A stretch of 64,000 bases of DNA from an uncultured Prevotella sp. GTDB lineage: Bacteria > Bacteroidota > Bacteroidia > Bacteroidales > Bacteroidaceae. Positions 42,528 to 51,347 of this stretch are shown here, piece after piece. A program made the translations under genes and the position numbers. The notes beneath the pieces were generated by a model that worked only from the letters and a program-made list of their open reading frames with translations, made no database searches and was not told where the DNA came from. Where the stretch lies: positions 1 to 64,000 of the forward strand of contig URCI01000002.1 of assembly GCA_900546345.1 (NCBI GenBank), given 5' to 3'. Each line of letters begins with the position of its first letter. The first letter of the stretch is position 1.

Positions 42528-43706
42528 ATGAATATGAAAAAACTCTCATTGATCATAGCCCTCATGGCCATCGTCATCAGCGGCTATGCCAAGGGGTTGA
42601 CGCTCAAGGTTTACAACCCCGGAACCAATGCCTTCTTCCCAGTGACTTCCACTATTGTCTATGGGAAGAAGGATGCCGCCCTTATCGACGCACAGTTTCA
42701 GAAGCAGTATGCTGAGGAACTCATCAAGCAGATCAAGGGACTGAAAAAGAACCTGAAGTACATCTTCGTGTCCTACCACGACCCTGACTATTACTTCGGT
42801 CTTGATGCTCTCCACAAGGCTTTCCCCGAGGCGCAGATTCTCTCTACGGCTCAGACCGCCTATCTCATCGAGGCTTCCAAGGACTTCAAGCAGAATGTAT
42901 GGAAAGGTCAGTTGGGTGCTGATGCTCCCGACACGCTCCTTGTTCCACAGCCTGTCGACTCCTTGCCTTCCATTGAGGGCAACGCTCTTCAAATCAAGTA
43001 CAACAGCGACGACTCGGCCCATCCGTTCGTCTGGATTCCAAGTCTCCGCGCCATCGTTGGTGGCGGCAGCGTGTCTGAGGGCGGTCATGTGTGGATGGCC
43101 GACACCAAGGGCGACAAGGGGCTTGAGCAGTGGCAGAAGGTCATCAGCGCTATGAAGCAGCTCAATCCCGCTACGGTTATCCCCGCTCATTATCTTAGCA
43201 GCGACTATAAGCCGACCGTGCTTGACTTCATGGACAAGTACCTCGCCGCTTACCGCCAGGCTGCGGCAGAGAGCAAGGATGCCGCCGCACTGACCGCAGC
43301 TATGGAGAAGGCCTTCCCTGAGTTGCCCGGCAAAGAGGACTTAGGCTTCGGTGCCAAGGTCTTCAAGGGCGAGCAGGAGTGGAAAGTATTCACACCCTAT
43401 CCGCCCATCGGCCGTGCCATCAAGGTGGACTTCGGAGCATTTGCTTTCCGCAACTCCTTCAAGGATGCCCACCACATGACGTACTTAGGTCTCAACGGCA
43501 TTTATAAGGATCTCACCGATAATGTGCTGCCCACCGTGGTAGAGGTATCACCCAACGTCTTCATGGTCTATTGGTCAGAGCCCAACTCTACAAAGTCGAA
43601 TGTGGTACATGTGCAGAACTACAACACCGGCACCGTCTGGACCAATATTGCCGCTCCCGACGGTAAGTTCTATAACATGCAGGGTAAACTGAGTGTGGTA
43701 GAATAA
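42528..43706 (+). CDS. Secreted MBL-fold protein with degenerate metal motif and MoaF-like tail
   Basis: Encodes 392 residues with a signal peptide (to about residue 21, SGYA). The metallo-beta-lactamase fold spans about 25-245, but the usual HxHxDH motif reads SYHDPDYYFG, so at least two metal ligands are missing. Later positions (WIPSLRAIVGGG, then VIPAHY) are kept. The C-terminal 100 residues (GAFAFRNSFKDAHHMTYLGLNGIYKDLTDNV onward) resemble MoaF. Periplasmic. It may be an altered hydrolase or a binding protein. It neighbours an AraC regulator and a CMD remnant. Confidence 0.75.
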   Translation: MNMKKLSLIIALMAIVISGYAKGLTLKVYNPGTNAFFPVTSTIVYGKKDAALIDAQFQKQYAEELIKQIKGLKKNLKYIFVSYHDPDYYFGLDALHKAFPEAQILSTAQTAYLIEASKDFKQNVWKGQLGADAPDTLLVPQPVDSLPSIEGNALQIKYNSDDSAHPFVWIPSLRAIVGGGSVSEGGHVWMADTKGDKGLEQWQKVISAMKQLNPATVIPAHYLSSDYKPTVLDFMDKYLAAYRQAAAESKDAAALTAAMEKAFPELPGKEDLGFGAKVFKGEQEWKVFTPYPPIGRAIKVDFGAFAFRNSFKDAHHMTYLGLNGIYKDLTDNVLPTVVEVSPNVFMVYWSEPNSTKSNVVHVQNYNTGTVWTNIAAPDGKFYNMQGKLSVVE

Positions 43707-43725
43707 GATTAAGATTATTAGTGAC

Positions 43726-43884
43726 ATGAAGAATGTCCTTGATACTGCTGAGCTAAAGGGTATGAGAAAAGGCGCACTTGAAGAGAAGATAAAGAATGCC
43801 AAGGCAATGAAAGTCTTGGGACTGCCATTGGAGACCATTGCAAAGGTAACCGGAATGTCAGTAGAAGACATTGAAAAGCTATAA
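43726..43884 (+). pseudogene. C-terminal remnant of a Rpn-family nuclease
   Basis: A 52-codon frame has KGMRKGALEEKIKNAKAMKVLGLPLETIAKVTGMSVEDIEKL at its end, the typical tail of Rpn/PD-(D/E)XK recombination-promoting nucleases (long Lys/Glu helix followed by IAKVTGxSxEEIxxL). The nuclease domain is absent. It lies 19 bp after the MBL-fold gene and could be translated from its own ATG, but no function is expected. Confidence 0.7.
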
Positions 43885-43976
43885 ATTATTCCGTACTGAA
43901 CAAACAAGAACAGAAAAGAGATCTTTCGCCGCGTAGCATTCGATGAAACGCTGACCGGCGAAAGGTCTTTTTGTGC

Positions 43977-45143
43977 TTACAGGCTCTTCCTGAATATCCC
44001 GGCCACATCCTCACGGGTGAGGGTGTAGTAGCCGGTGGTGGTGATGAAGGTGGCATCGCAGTATTTCTCGATGTCCTCCTCCTTGCCGCCACACTCGGTG
44101 ATGGTCATGGCCAGTCCGAGCGAGCGCATCCACGCTTCCATCGTCTCCAGTCCCTCGATGGCCACGGCCTTGTCGTCCTTGCCCTCGGCATTGACATTCC
44201 ACACGTTGACAGCCAGGCGCTTGAAGCGGGCCACGGCATCGGCGCTCTTGTCGATGAGCAGACGATAGTAGGCGTCGGTGACGGCGGCGAGGGTGTGGCC
44301 GTGGGTGGCATTGGTCACGGCAGCCAGGCCCTGACCCAGCATGTGTACCTCCCAGTCGGTGCTCTTTCCACAGTCAATCAACCCGTTGAGCGCCCATGTG
44401 GCCGTCCACATGATGTTGGAGCGCGCCTCATAGTTCTTTGGATTCTCCTTGGCCTTGCGCGAACTGACGATGAGCGAGCGCATCAGCCCCTCGGCAATGT
44501 AGTCGCTGGTGTTGTCGTCGTTGCCGGAGAGGTACTGCTCCAGGATGTGCGACATGATGTCGTAGATGCCCGCCACCATCTGATATTCGGGTACGGAATA
44601 AGTGAACTCGGGGTTGAGGATGGCGAAGTCGGGATTGCGGAAGTAGTCGAAGAGCTTCTGCTCCTCGCGGTGGGACGAGATGACCGACCCGCTGTTCATC
44701 TCCGAGCCGGTGCCCGCCATGGTGAGCACGACGCCGACGGGAATCCAACGGCAGTCGCAAGGATGATGCTCCTTGAAATAATACTGCCACACATCTTGCT
44801 CCTGCCATGCCGACGCAGCCACAGCCTTGGCATAGTCGCTCGTGGAACCGCCGCCCACGGCGAGAATCATATCCACGTTCTCCCGGCGTGCGAGCTTAGC
44901 ACCCTCCAGCACCTTCTCGATGTCGGGGTTTGGCATCACGCCACCTTCCTCGATAACCGTCTTGCCAGCGTCGTGCAGCACCTTCATCACCTTGTCGTAG
45001 ATGCCATTGCGCTTGATGGAGCCACCACCGTAGGTGAGCATCACCTTCGGACCGTAGTGCTTCAATTCCTCGGCCAGGCTGTCGAGCGCCTCCTTGCCAA
45101 AATGAACCCGCGTGGGATTCTCATAAGTGAAGTTTCCTAACAT
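43977..45143 (-). CDS. Iron-containing alcohol dehydrogenase (butanol dehydrogenase type)
   Basis: Encodes 388 residues of the group III iron alcohol dehydrogenase family. The NAD(P)-binding motif is ILAVGGGSTSDYAKAVA, an earlier glycine run reads TYGGGSIKRNG, and the metal-binding region includes HMLGQGLAAVTNATHGHTLA. It reduces aldehydes to alcohols with NADPH, or the reverse, in the cytoplasm. A promoter box (TAACTTTG) lies at 45192-45199. The gene stands alone between decayed genes. Confidence 0.9.
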   Translation of the reverse strand: MLGNFTYENPTRVHFGKEALDSLAEELKHYGPKVMLTYGGGSIKRNGIYDKVMKVLHDAGKTVIEEGGVMPNPDIEKVLEGAKLARRENVDMILAVGGGSTSDYAKAVAASAWQEQDVWQYYFKEHHPCDCRWIPVGVVLTMAGTGSEMNSGSVISSHREEQKLFDYFRNPDFAILNPEFTYSVPEYQMVAGIYDIMSHILEQYLSGNDDNTSDYIAEGLMRSLIVSSRKAKENPKNYEARSNIMWTATWALNGLIDCGKSTDWEVHMLGQGLAAVTNATHGHTLAAVTDAYYRLLIDKSADAVARFKRLAVNVWNVNAEGKDDKAVAIEGLETMEAWMRSLGLAMTITECGGKEEDIEKYCDATFITTTGYYTLTREDVAGIFRKSL

Positions 45144-45191
45144 GATTTTCCTTTCTTAATAGTTATTAGCTGATGCTTTGTTCATCGCTGG

Positions 45192-45199
45192 CAAAGTTA
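45192..45199 (-). promoter_or_regulatory. -7 box (TAACTTTG) of the alcohol dehydrogenase gene
   Basis: Minus-strand TAnnTTTG match about 50 nt before the ATG at 45143. Confidence 0.6.
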
Positions 45200-45338
45200 C
45201 GCATTATTTTCCAAATGACAACTACCAAGATTGCGGACGTTGCAACCCAATTTTTTGGGAGGGCGTTGTCATAAGCACGCCATTGAGAACCGCGCTTTTC
45301 TTTTGTGCCGTCATACTGAGCGTGCATGTTGCTATGAA

Positions 45339-45581
45339 ATGATTTGCCGCAACCTCGCCATCTTCTCAGCAGGTCTGACGACCAAGGGTGCTAACACCCG
45401 CAAGGAGTTTACCGTTGCCAGCAACATCGTCTCTGCCCATCTCCGTGCCCGCTCCACCAGCGACTTCACCCATGCCGAACTCACCTCCGCGGCGCAAATG
45501 CAGGAGGCTGATGCCTATGACAAGGGTACGAGTACCGACAAGACGGCAACTCCGGCAGAGGGCGGAACGACCCAACCGTGA
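45339..45581 (+). pseudogene. C-terminal fragment of an HU-like DNA-binding protein
   Basis: The frame reads CRNLAIFSAGLTTKGANTRKEFTVASNIVSAHLRA, matching the second half of the large HU-like proteins of Bacteroidales (LGDFSxxLTTKGAxxxxEFT). It then has an acidic, Thr/Ala-rich tail ending EGGTTQP. The helical N-terminal half is missing; upstream sequence in frame is unrelated. The usual downstream partner, a smalltalk-type peptide, follows. Confidence 0.6.
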
Positions 45582-45586
45582 CCTTG

Positions 45587-45620
45587 GAGCGTGAGGGGCG
45601 ATGCCTCGCTCCTCACGCTC
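45587..45620 (+). repeat. Hairpin between the HU fragment and the smalltalk-type gene
   Basis: GAGCGTGAGG (45587-45596) and CCTCACGCTC (45611-45620) form a perfect 10-bp stem with a 14-nt loop, 5 nt after the HU stop. There is no T-run, so read-through to the small gene is likely. Confidence 0.5.
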
Positions 45621-45678
45621 TCACTCCGATTTCCTCCTACTTAATTGCTAATTGCTAACCTCTAATTCCTCATTGATT

Positions 45679-45783
45679 ATGTCCGTAGAAAACAAGAAAG
45701 AGACCTGGAAGATGGTCATCAACATGATTATCTCCATCCTCACCGCCATCGCCACGACCTTAGGTCTGACCAGCTGCATGTAA
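45679..45783 (+). CDS. Smalltalk-type small membrane peptide
   Basis: Encodes 34 residues: MSVENKKETWKMVINM, then a hydrophobic segment ISILTAIATTLGL, then TSCM at the end. This fits the Bacteroidales smalltalk family, tiny proteins found after HU-like genes. The hydrophobic stretch ending SC could be a membrane helix or a lipobox-like end. A strong terminator follows. Function is unknown. The upstream HU partner is broken, so expression may depend on another promoter. Confidence 0.75.
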   Translation: MSVENKKETWKMVINMIISILTAIATTLGLTSCM

Positions 45784-45800
45784 GAATGTAAAAGCAGTTG

Positions 45801-45850
45801 CCCCGCTCCCGCCGCCACTAACCACGGAATGAGAGCGGGGTGTGTTTTTT
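45801..45850 (+). terminator. Intrinsic terminator after the smalltalk-type gene
   Basis: CCCCGCTC (45801-45808) pairs with GAGCGGGG (45833-45840), then TGTGTTTTTT. The stem is 8 bp of strong GC pairs. Confidence 0.8.
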
Positions 45851-46020
45851 ACTCCTTTCAAAGGCTTCATCTGATGCTGTCAGGGATGGGATTTCATATC
45901 TTGTTTCCTCACTTGCAAAGATAAGGGATTTATCTCAAAGTACAAAATCAAATATATCAAAAAAACAGCCGGAAAGCTGAACGGTGACTTTCCGGCTGAC
46001 AAGAAGGCTAACATCACTTT

Positions 46021-46944
46021 CTAACCTTCCTTATACTCCTTGGGCGTCATGCCTGCAAGTTTCTTGAAGAAGCGAGAGAAATGCTGAGGATACTGAAAAC
46101 CGAGGCGATCAGCCACCTGTGCTATGCTCTGACTTGGATCGAGTAGCAATTGCTTGCTGAGCGTGAGGATGTGTTGCTGGATGTAGACCTGCGGCGTCAG
46201 TCCCGTTTCCTTGCGGATGAGATCTCCGAAATAGCCGGGCGACAGACACGCCTTATCAGCAAAGTATGCTACCGTGGGCAATCCGTGGCGCACAGCCTCG
46301 CCCTGCTCGAAATAAGTCTTGATATGCTGTTCAAAAGCCGAGAGCACATCGGAGTTCTCTTTGTGCCGCGTGATGAACTGCCGGTCGTAGAAGCGCTGGC
46401 AGTAGTCCAGGATGAGTTTGATGCGGTCGGTGAGGATGGTCTGAGAGTGTTTGTCGACGGGCTGCTCCATCTCATAGCGAATGGACTGCAAGGTGTCGGT
46501 GATCATCTGCCGCTCGCGCTCACTGAGGTGGAGCGACTCGGCTGAGTCGTAGTCGAAGAAGTGATAGCCAAAGATGGCCTTGCCCAATGGCGTGCCATAG
46601 ATAAGGTCGGGCGAGAAGAGCAGCCCGATGGTATGTGCCGTGCTGTGACGCTGTTCGTCGGTCATATCAACGCTCACCACCTGCCCCGGCGCGAAACTCA
46701 CGATAGTACCCTCCTGATAATCGTATTTCCGCCGGCCATAATGCAGGGTACACTGCAACCCATTCTTCAGCCACAGGGCGTAGAGACCGTATCGCAGCGT
46801 GACATGGTTGGGGCGATGCTCGGGCGCGGCGTCGGCGATGTCCACCACGGTCACTAAGGGGTGGAAAGTTTCGAAACCATACATCTTATTATATTCGTCG
46901 ACACTGTCGATGGAGATAATCGGTTGTTCTGTCATTGTCGTCAT
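46021..46944 (-). CDS. AraC-family regulator
   Basis: Encodes 307 residues. The N-terminal sensor domain is beta-rich (about 20-180). The C-terminal AraC domain has two helix-turn-helix units (VAYFADKACLSPGYFGDLIRKETG, then IAQVADRLGFQYPQHFSRFFKKLAGMTPKEYKEG). The start at 46944 is chosen because the promoter box TATTTTTG (46965-46972) lies upstream of it and inside the longer frame. ATG at 46935 is an alternative. The regulated gene is not evident; the gene is divergent from the WG-repeat/LTA-synthase pair. Confidence 0.85.
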   Translation of the reverse strand: MTTMTEQPIISIDSVDEYNKMYGFETFHPLVTVVDIADAAPEHRPNHVTLRYGLYALWLKNGLQCTLHYGRRKYDYQEGTIVSFAPGQVVSVDMTDEQRHSTAHTIGLLFSPDLIYGTPLGKAIFGYHFFDYDSAESLHLSERERQMITDTLQSIRYEMEQPVDKHSQTILTDRIKLILDYCQRFYDRQFITRHKENSDVLSAFEQHIKTYFEQGEAVRHGLPTVAYFADKACLSPGYFGDLIRKETGLTPQVYIQQHILTLSKQLLLDPSQSIAQVADRLGFQYPQHFSRFFKKLAGMTPKEYKEG

Positions 46945-46964
46945 GTTTCTGTTTGTTCTGACTG

Positions 46965-46972
46965 CAAAAATA
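46965..46972 (-). promoter_or_regulatory. -7 box (TATTTTTG) of the AraC gene
   Basis: Minus-strand TAnnTTTG match 21 nt before the ATG at 46944. Confidence 0.55.
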
Positions 46973-47139
46973 AGGTGTTTTCTCCATTCCTGCAAGTCCT
47001 TGCCTCCACTTTCTGCAAATAAGGTAAGTGCTTCAGCAAGATAGGTATATAAAAATCTGCTGAATATATATGCGCACAAAAGAGTGGCTGAGGAGAAAAG
47101 AAAAAGATGTTTTCATTATTGTATTTAAAATAATATTTG

Positions 47140-47147
47140 TACATTTG
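47140..47147 (+). promoter_or_regulatory. -7 box (TACATTTG) of the WG-repeat gene
   Basis: Plus-strand TAnnTTTG match about 73 nt before the ATG at 47220. It supports the shorter start. Confidence 0.5.
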
Positions 47148-47219
47148 CAACCGACATTTACATTCTCCGCCCCGAAGATAAAAGTCAGAAGGGACGGATC
47201 AATTCTAACAGAAACAACT

Positions 47220-47852
47220 ATGGAAGGAATCTTTAGAGACGAAATAGAGACACGACAGATAGACAAGTTCTTCTGTGCGGAAATGAGCAGACAAATCCAT
47301 CGCTACATCAAAGCTATGCACGGTTCATTGACCATGATGGAAAAATTTGAAGCACGGCTACAACAACTCACGATACCCGAGCGCGAGGAAGCGATCGCAC
47401 GGTATATCGACTTGAACCGTAAAGTTGTTTCATCACTTGACTGGCGTATGTTATTGGCCAGATCCATTGCCAATTATTGCGATTCTTATCCCTATTTTTG
47501 CAGTATGATCGCCGATGAGAACACGATGAAGTTCTACCTCGGTCGCATGAAAGACAAATACATTCGCTATCACCAAGTGTTTGAGCAGGATGGAAAATTT
47601 GGAATCAAAGACCATGAGGGCCACGTGCTGCTGGGTGCCCATTACGATTTTCTGCGGACTCCCTATGTCTACGTCGACGACATGATGACCATGCCGATCA
47701 TTGCCGAGAAGAACGGTAAGATGGGACTCGTGCTGCCCGATGGTCATGAGACGGTCGTTGTCCCATTTGACTATGATGACATTTCCCTACGTGAGGAGGA
47801 GCCTTGGTTTGAATTGTCAAAAGCGGGCACTACCACTTTATGGCCAGAATAA
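47220..47852 (+). CDS. WG-repeat-like protein
   Basis: Encodes 210 residues, soluble. The N-terminal 110 residues are helical (EMSRQIHRYIKAMHGSLTMMEKF). The rest contains at least two WG/KWG-like beta units (GKFGIKDHEGHVLLGAHYDFL, then GKMGLVLPDGHETVVVPFDYDDI). The start at 47220 follows a promoter at 47140 and drops an unlikely Lys-rich upstream stretch. It lies 9 bp before the LTA-synthase-like gene and is co-transcribed with it. The role is unknown. Confidence 0.7.
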   Translation: MEGIFRDEIETRQIDKFFCAEMSRQIHRYIKAMHGSLTMMEKFEARLQQLTIPEREEAIARYIDLNRKVVSSLDWRMLLARSIANYCDSYPYFCSMIADENTMKFYLGRMKDKYIRYHQVFEQDGKFGIKDHEGHVLLGAHYDFLRTPYVYVDDMMTMPIIAEKNGKMGLVLPDGHETVVVPFDYDDISLREEEPWFELSKAGTTTLWPE

Positions 47853-47861
47853 AAAGTATCG

Positions 47862-49700
47862 ATGAAATCGAAGAAAAAGTACGCTTTACTACTCTCTGTG
47901 TTTCTTTTGTGGACGCTGCTGTTTACATGTCAGAAGCCTGTCTTCCTCATCCTCTATGGAGGCTTAGAAGGCGTAGCAGCGGTCATGTGGCATGGCTTAC
48001 CCCTTGACTTGAGCATGGCCGGCTATCTCACGATTTTACCGGCTTTGCTTATCTTGCTCGGCAGTCTGCCCATCAGAGCTCTTCATCATCAAGGGGCGCA
48101 GTCTTCAATGGCGGTTCTGCTGAAGGTCTATATCGCTTTTGCTGCCGTTTGTTATTCATTGGCGTTTGTTTCCAACTTGGCTCTGTATGACTATTGGCAC
48201 TTCCCCCTTGATGCCACTCCCATCTTCTTTCTCACATCCTCACCGAGTGCAGCCATGGCAAGCGTGGAATGGTGGCAGTTGTTGGGTGGTTTAGTGGCCA
48301 TCGCGCTCATTTCGCTCATCATATACAAGATTTTTATCACGCTATTCCGCAAGTTTTCATGGGAAGAACCTTGTTCGTGGAAGACGAGTATGGGACTTGC
48401 ATGCCTCACGGCTCTGCTTTTCTTGCCCATCCGAGGAGGCGTCAGCGTGGCAACGATGAATACCGGGCAGGCCTATTTTTCCCCGCGGCAGGAATTGAAC
48501 CATGCCGCTGTCAACCCGCTCTTTTCTTTCATGGAGAGCACAATGCATCAAACCGACTTCTCCAAGCAATATCGCTTGATGGATGATCAAGTGGCCCACA
48601 AATTGTTTCTTACCCTCAATCAGCCGCAACAGAAAGCCGACTCAGTTCATCAACGTCTTATCTGCCATGATGTTGCTCAACCAGATATCTATCTGATCAT
48701 CATGGAGAGTTTCTCCGACACAATCATGCATGTGCCGCAGGTCACTCCCAGACTCAACGCCATCAAGAAAGAGGGTATATGGTTTTCCCACTTCTATGCC
48801 AACAGTTTCCGCACAGACCGCGGCCTTGTTTCCAATTTGCTGGGCTTTCCTGCACCTTCAACGGTGAGCCTGATGAAGTTTCCACGCAAGACCGCAGCCA
48901 TGCCTTCCTTAGCCGCACAGCTGGTCAAGCACGGATATGCTACTCATTATTATTATGGTGGTGACGCTGATTTCACCAACATGCGGTCTTTTTTGGTTAA
49001 TCAGGGCTTTATGAACCTCACAGAGGCTCATGATTTCCCTGTGACAGAGCGGCTCAGCAAATGGGGTGTTCCCGACCATTTGGTGTTTCAACAAGTAGAA
49101 AAAGACTTGACGTCAAGCCGTCATACCCGACCCACCTTCAGAGTCATACAGACTTCCAGTTCCCATGAACCGTTTGACGTGCCTTTTCATCACTTGAAAG
49201 ACAAAAAGCTGAACGCCTTTGCCTATAGTGATGACTGCATTGGGAAATTTGTGGATTGGCTCAAAGGGTCAGGCCGTTGGAAGAAGAGCCTTGTCATCCT
49301 CATTCCTGATCATTTGGGAGCGTGGCCGGACAATATCGACGATTATACATTTTGGCGTTTTCACGTGCCCATGCTGTGGACAGGAGGAGCACTGTCTGCT
49401 AGCGCAACCGTCATCGACACCTATGGATCCCAACAGGATATTGCCGCGACAATATTGGGGCAGCTGGGCTATGACCACAGTCGCTTCCCCTTTAGTAAAG
49501 ATTTGTTGGATCCACAAGTGCCTCATTATGCATTCTTTATGATGAACAACGGCTTTGGGCTGATCGATGCCAGAGGGTGTATGATCTATGACTTCAACAG
49601 AAAAGCCATTGTTACGTCAAAAGGACCGGCAGCACAATATGAAGAAAATGGTAAGGCCGTGACTCAGGTTGTCTTTGATTACATTGCAAACCTCAAATAA
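47862..49700 (+). CDS. LTA-synthase-like phosphoglycerol/phosphoethanolamine transferase family protein
   Basis: Encodes 612 residues. Five N-terminal membrane helices span about 1-190. An extracellular alkaline-phosphatase-superfamily domain follows, with metal-binding E282 (LIIMESFSD), the presumed nucleophile T318 (SFRTDRGLVSNLL), TSSSHEPF, and DHLGAWPDNI near the end. The family transfers glycerol-phosphate or related groups from lipids to outer envelope acceptors. In Gram-negative Bacteroidetes the acceptor is not known; glycolipid or LPS modification is likely. It is followed by a bidirectional terminator. Confidence 0.85.
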   Translation: MKSKKKYALLLSVFLLWTLLFTCQKPVFLILYGGLEGVAAVMWHGLPLDLSMAGYLTILPALLILLGSLPIRALHHQGAQSSMAVLLKVYIAFAAVCYSLAFVSNLALYDYWHFPLDATPIFFLTSSPSAAMASVEWWQLLGGLVAIALISLIIYKIFITLFRKFSWEEPCSWKTSMGLACLTALLFLPIRGGVSVATMNTGQAYFSPRQELNHAAVNPLFSFMESTMHQTDFSKQYRLMDDQVAHKLFLTLNQPQQKADSVHQRLICHDVAQPDIYLIIMESFSDTIMHVPQVTPRLNAIKKEGIWFSHFYANSFRTDRGLVSNLLGFPAPSTVSLMKFPRKTAAMPSLAAQLVKHGYATHYYYGGDADFTNMRSFLVNQGFMNLTEAHDFPVTERLSKWGVPDHLVFQQVEKDLTSSRHTRPTFRVIQTSSSHEPFDVPFHHLKDKKLNAFAYSDDCIGKFVDWLKGSGRWKKSLVILIPDHLGAWPDNIDDYTFWRFHVPMLWTGGALSASATVIDTYGSQQDIAATILGQLGYDHSRFPFSKDLLDPQVPHYAFFMMNNGFGLIDARGCMIYDFNRKAIVTSKGPAAQYEENGKAVTQVVFDYIANLK

Positions 49701-49761
49701 GCCCGCTACAGCCCTGTGGCGAAGCAAAGAGGAGGAGGGCAGAATCATATAGAAATGAAGA

Positions 49762-49791
49762 AAGCGGGAAGTCCCTCAGGATTTCCCGCTT
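49762..49791. terminator. Bidirectional terminator
   Basis: AAGCGGGAA and TTCCCGCTT form a 9-bp stem with a 12-nt loop, followed by TTCTTACTT on the plus strand and flanked by A/T-rich sequence on the other. It lies between two convergent genes (47862 plus, 49832 minus). Confidence 0.75.
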
Positions 49792-49831
49792 TCTTACTTA
49801 TGTATTCCTCGAACTGACGAGGAGGATACTT

Positions 49832-51340
49832 CTATTTAAACCGCGAATAGATGACCGTCAGTTTGATTGGGCTGTCCTGACTTGTTCCCTTCACCAATCG
49901 CGTACTCGTCAACGACATGTCATTAGCAACTTTCGTCGTTTTGGTAGATGTTGTACCCGAATAACTTGAATAGGTGCTCGTCGTACTTACTTCAACCGGT
50001 ATCAACACGATTTTATTCCAATTGCTACTACGCTTAGCCACCTCTACATTTTTCATAGCCGTAACCAATGAGGCGATGTTTGAGAACGTGTAGCTGTTGT
50101 CGTTGCTGCTGGACCAAGATGCCACATATGACGTCTTGTTGTTGTCGATATCGCCATTTTCAAAGAAACTTTGGATGGAATCCAAAGGTACAAGCAACAC
50201 TTTTTGGGGCACGTCAAAGGCGTACTCATTGTTCGATGTGTTATTCAGTCTTGGAATGACAAGTTGGGCAGAGGTGACGACATCTCCCTCATGGCCCTTG
50301 GTGATGTCATCAATGGGTAGCGTCATCTCCGTGAAGATGCCAGCGGGAGTCTTCAGATAGGTGCAACTCTGATCAGCCGCCAGTTTCTCGAGTGTAGCGC
50401 GATCATTGCTGATTGTTGTGGTCTGCAACACCTCTTCTGTTCCCCAGAAAGATGTCACATTCTGGAAAATAGTATCTTTGGTCAACGTCACAGACTGGCC
50501 ATTGACAGAATCCGTAGTGGTATATTGCGCCTTCTGATGGTAATAGACGTTGAGCTGAGAATAGTTGATGTAGGCCATGTTACCGAGCCCGGCCGTGTTC
50601 TTGAAATAGAATCCTGGTACCACATGGTTACGGAAGGTATAGGAGTTCTTGAAATACTCAGGATGCGCGTAGTAGGTCTCCAAGATGTATGTGCCATAGT
50701 TGCTGTAGACCTTGCCATTGACATCGGTATAAGGCTGATTGAACTTAATCGTGATATAGGGGATATAGTTGGACGAGTCACGCGTGCTTTTAGACACATT
50801 GTAGTCAACCAAACTATACACCTTCGAAGCCTGGGCACCGTTTTCCCGGACATATCCTCGCTCCTCCGGATCGAAACTACTATAGTACTTACGATCCTCA
50901 TTCATTGTCTTGCTCATCTCCATGGCTTTCACCTTCATCGTACGGGTGGAATCGCCATAAAAATCGGAATAGAACAAACGAAGTTCGCAAGAGTCAGCCT
51001 TGACGACGCCTGCCTCCAAGACACCATTGGCATTGCGGCCTACGATCTTGTCCTTAGCCGGAAACTGATAGTCGTCAAGGCAATTGAACTGCGCCATGAA
51101 GTTGCCCGTGACATATCCGCCCGTCTCGGGATCTCTTACCTTGCCGAGATAGCCGGTAAGCGAGTTGGACAGCACCGAGTCGGCCAAGATGCTGTTGCTG
51201 GGGATATCAAAGGAAGCTGTTCCCACCTCTACTGCATCTGTAATGTTGGACAACGAAGAACCGATCGTGTCCGTCGAGTCATCACAAGCAGCAAAAGTCA
51301 TTGAGGCCAAGAAGGGCACCAACAAATGCTGTATTTTCAT
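49832..51340 (-). CDS. DUF4270 family lipoprotein
   Basis: Encodes 502 residues with a lipoprotein signal (LLVPFLASMTFAACDDS, lipidated Cys at about 18), then DSTDTIGSSL and a long beta-rich domain matching DUF4270 of Bacteroidales. It is probably an outer-membrane lipoprotein of unknown function. The start at 51340 is preferred (MKIQHLL). The gene follows the glycogen synthase gene by 7 bp, an arrangement common in the order, so the two are co-transcribed. Confidence 0.85.
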   Translation of the reverse strand: MKIQHLLVPFLASMTFAACDDSTDTIGSSLSNITDAVEVGTASFDIPSNSILADSVLSNSLTGYLGKVRDPETGGYVTGNFMAQFNCLDDYQFPAKDKIVGRNANGVLEAGVVKADSCELRLFYSDFYGDSTRTMKVKAMEMSKTMNEDRKYYSSFDPEERGYVRENGAQASKVYSLVDYNVSKSTRDSSNYIPYITIKFNQPYTDVNGKVYSNYGTYILETYYAHPEYFKNSYTFRNHVVPGFYFKNTAGLGNMAYINYSQLNVYYHQKAQYTTTDSVNGQSVTLTKDTIFQNVTSFWGTEEVLQTTTISNDRATLEKLAADQSCTYLKTPAGIFTEMTLPIDDITKGHEGDVVTSAQLVIPRLNNTSNNEYAFDVPQKVLLVPLDSIQSFFENGDIDNNKTSYVASWSSSNDNSYTFSNIASLVTAMKNVEVAKRSSNWNKIVLIPVEVSTTSTYSSYSGTTSTKTTKVANDMSLTSTRLVKGTSQDSPIKLTVIYSRFK

Positions 51341-51347
51341 AACAAAG

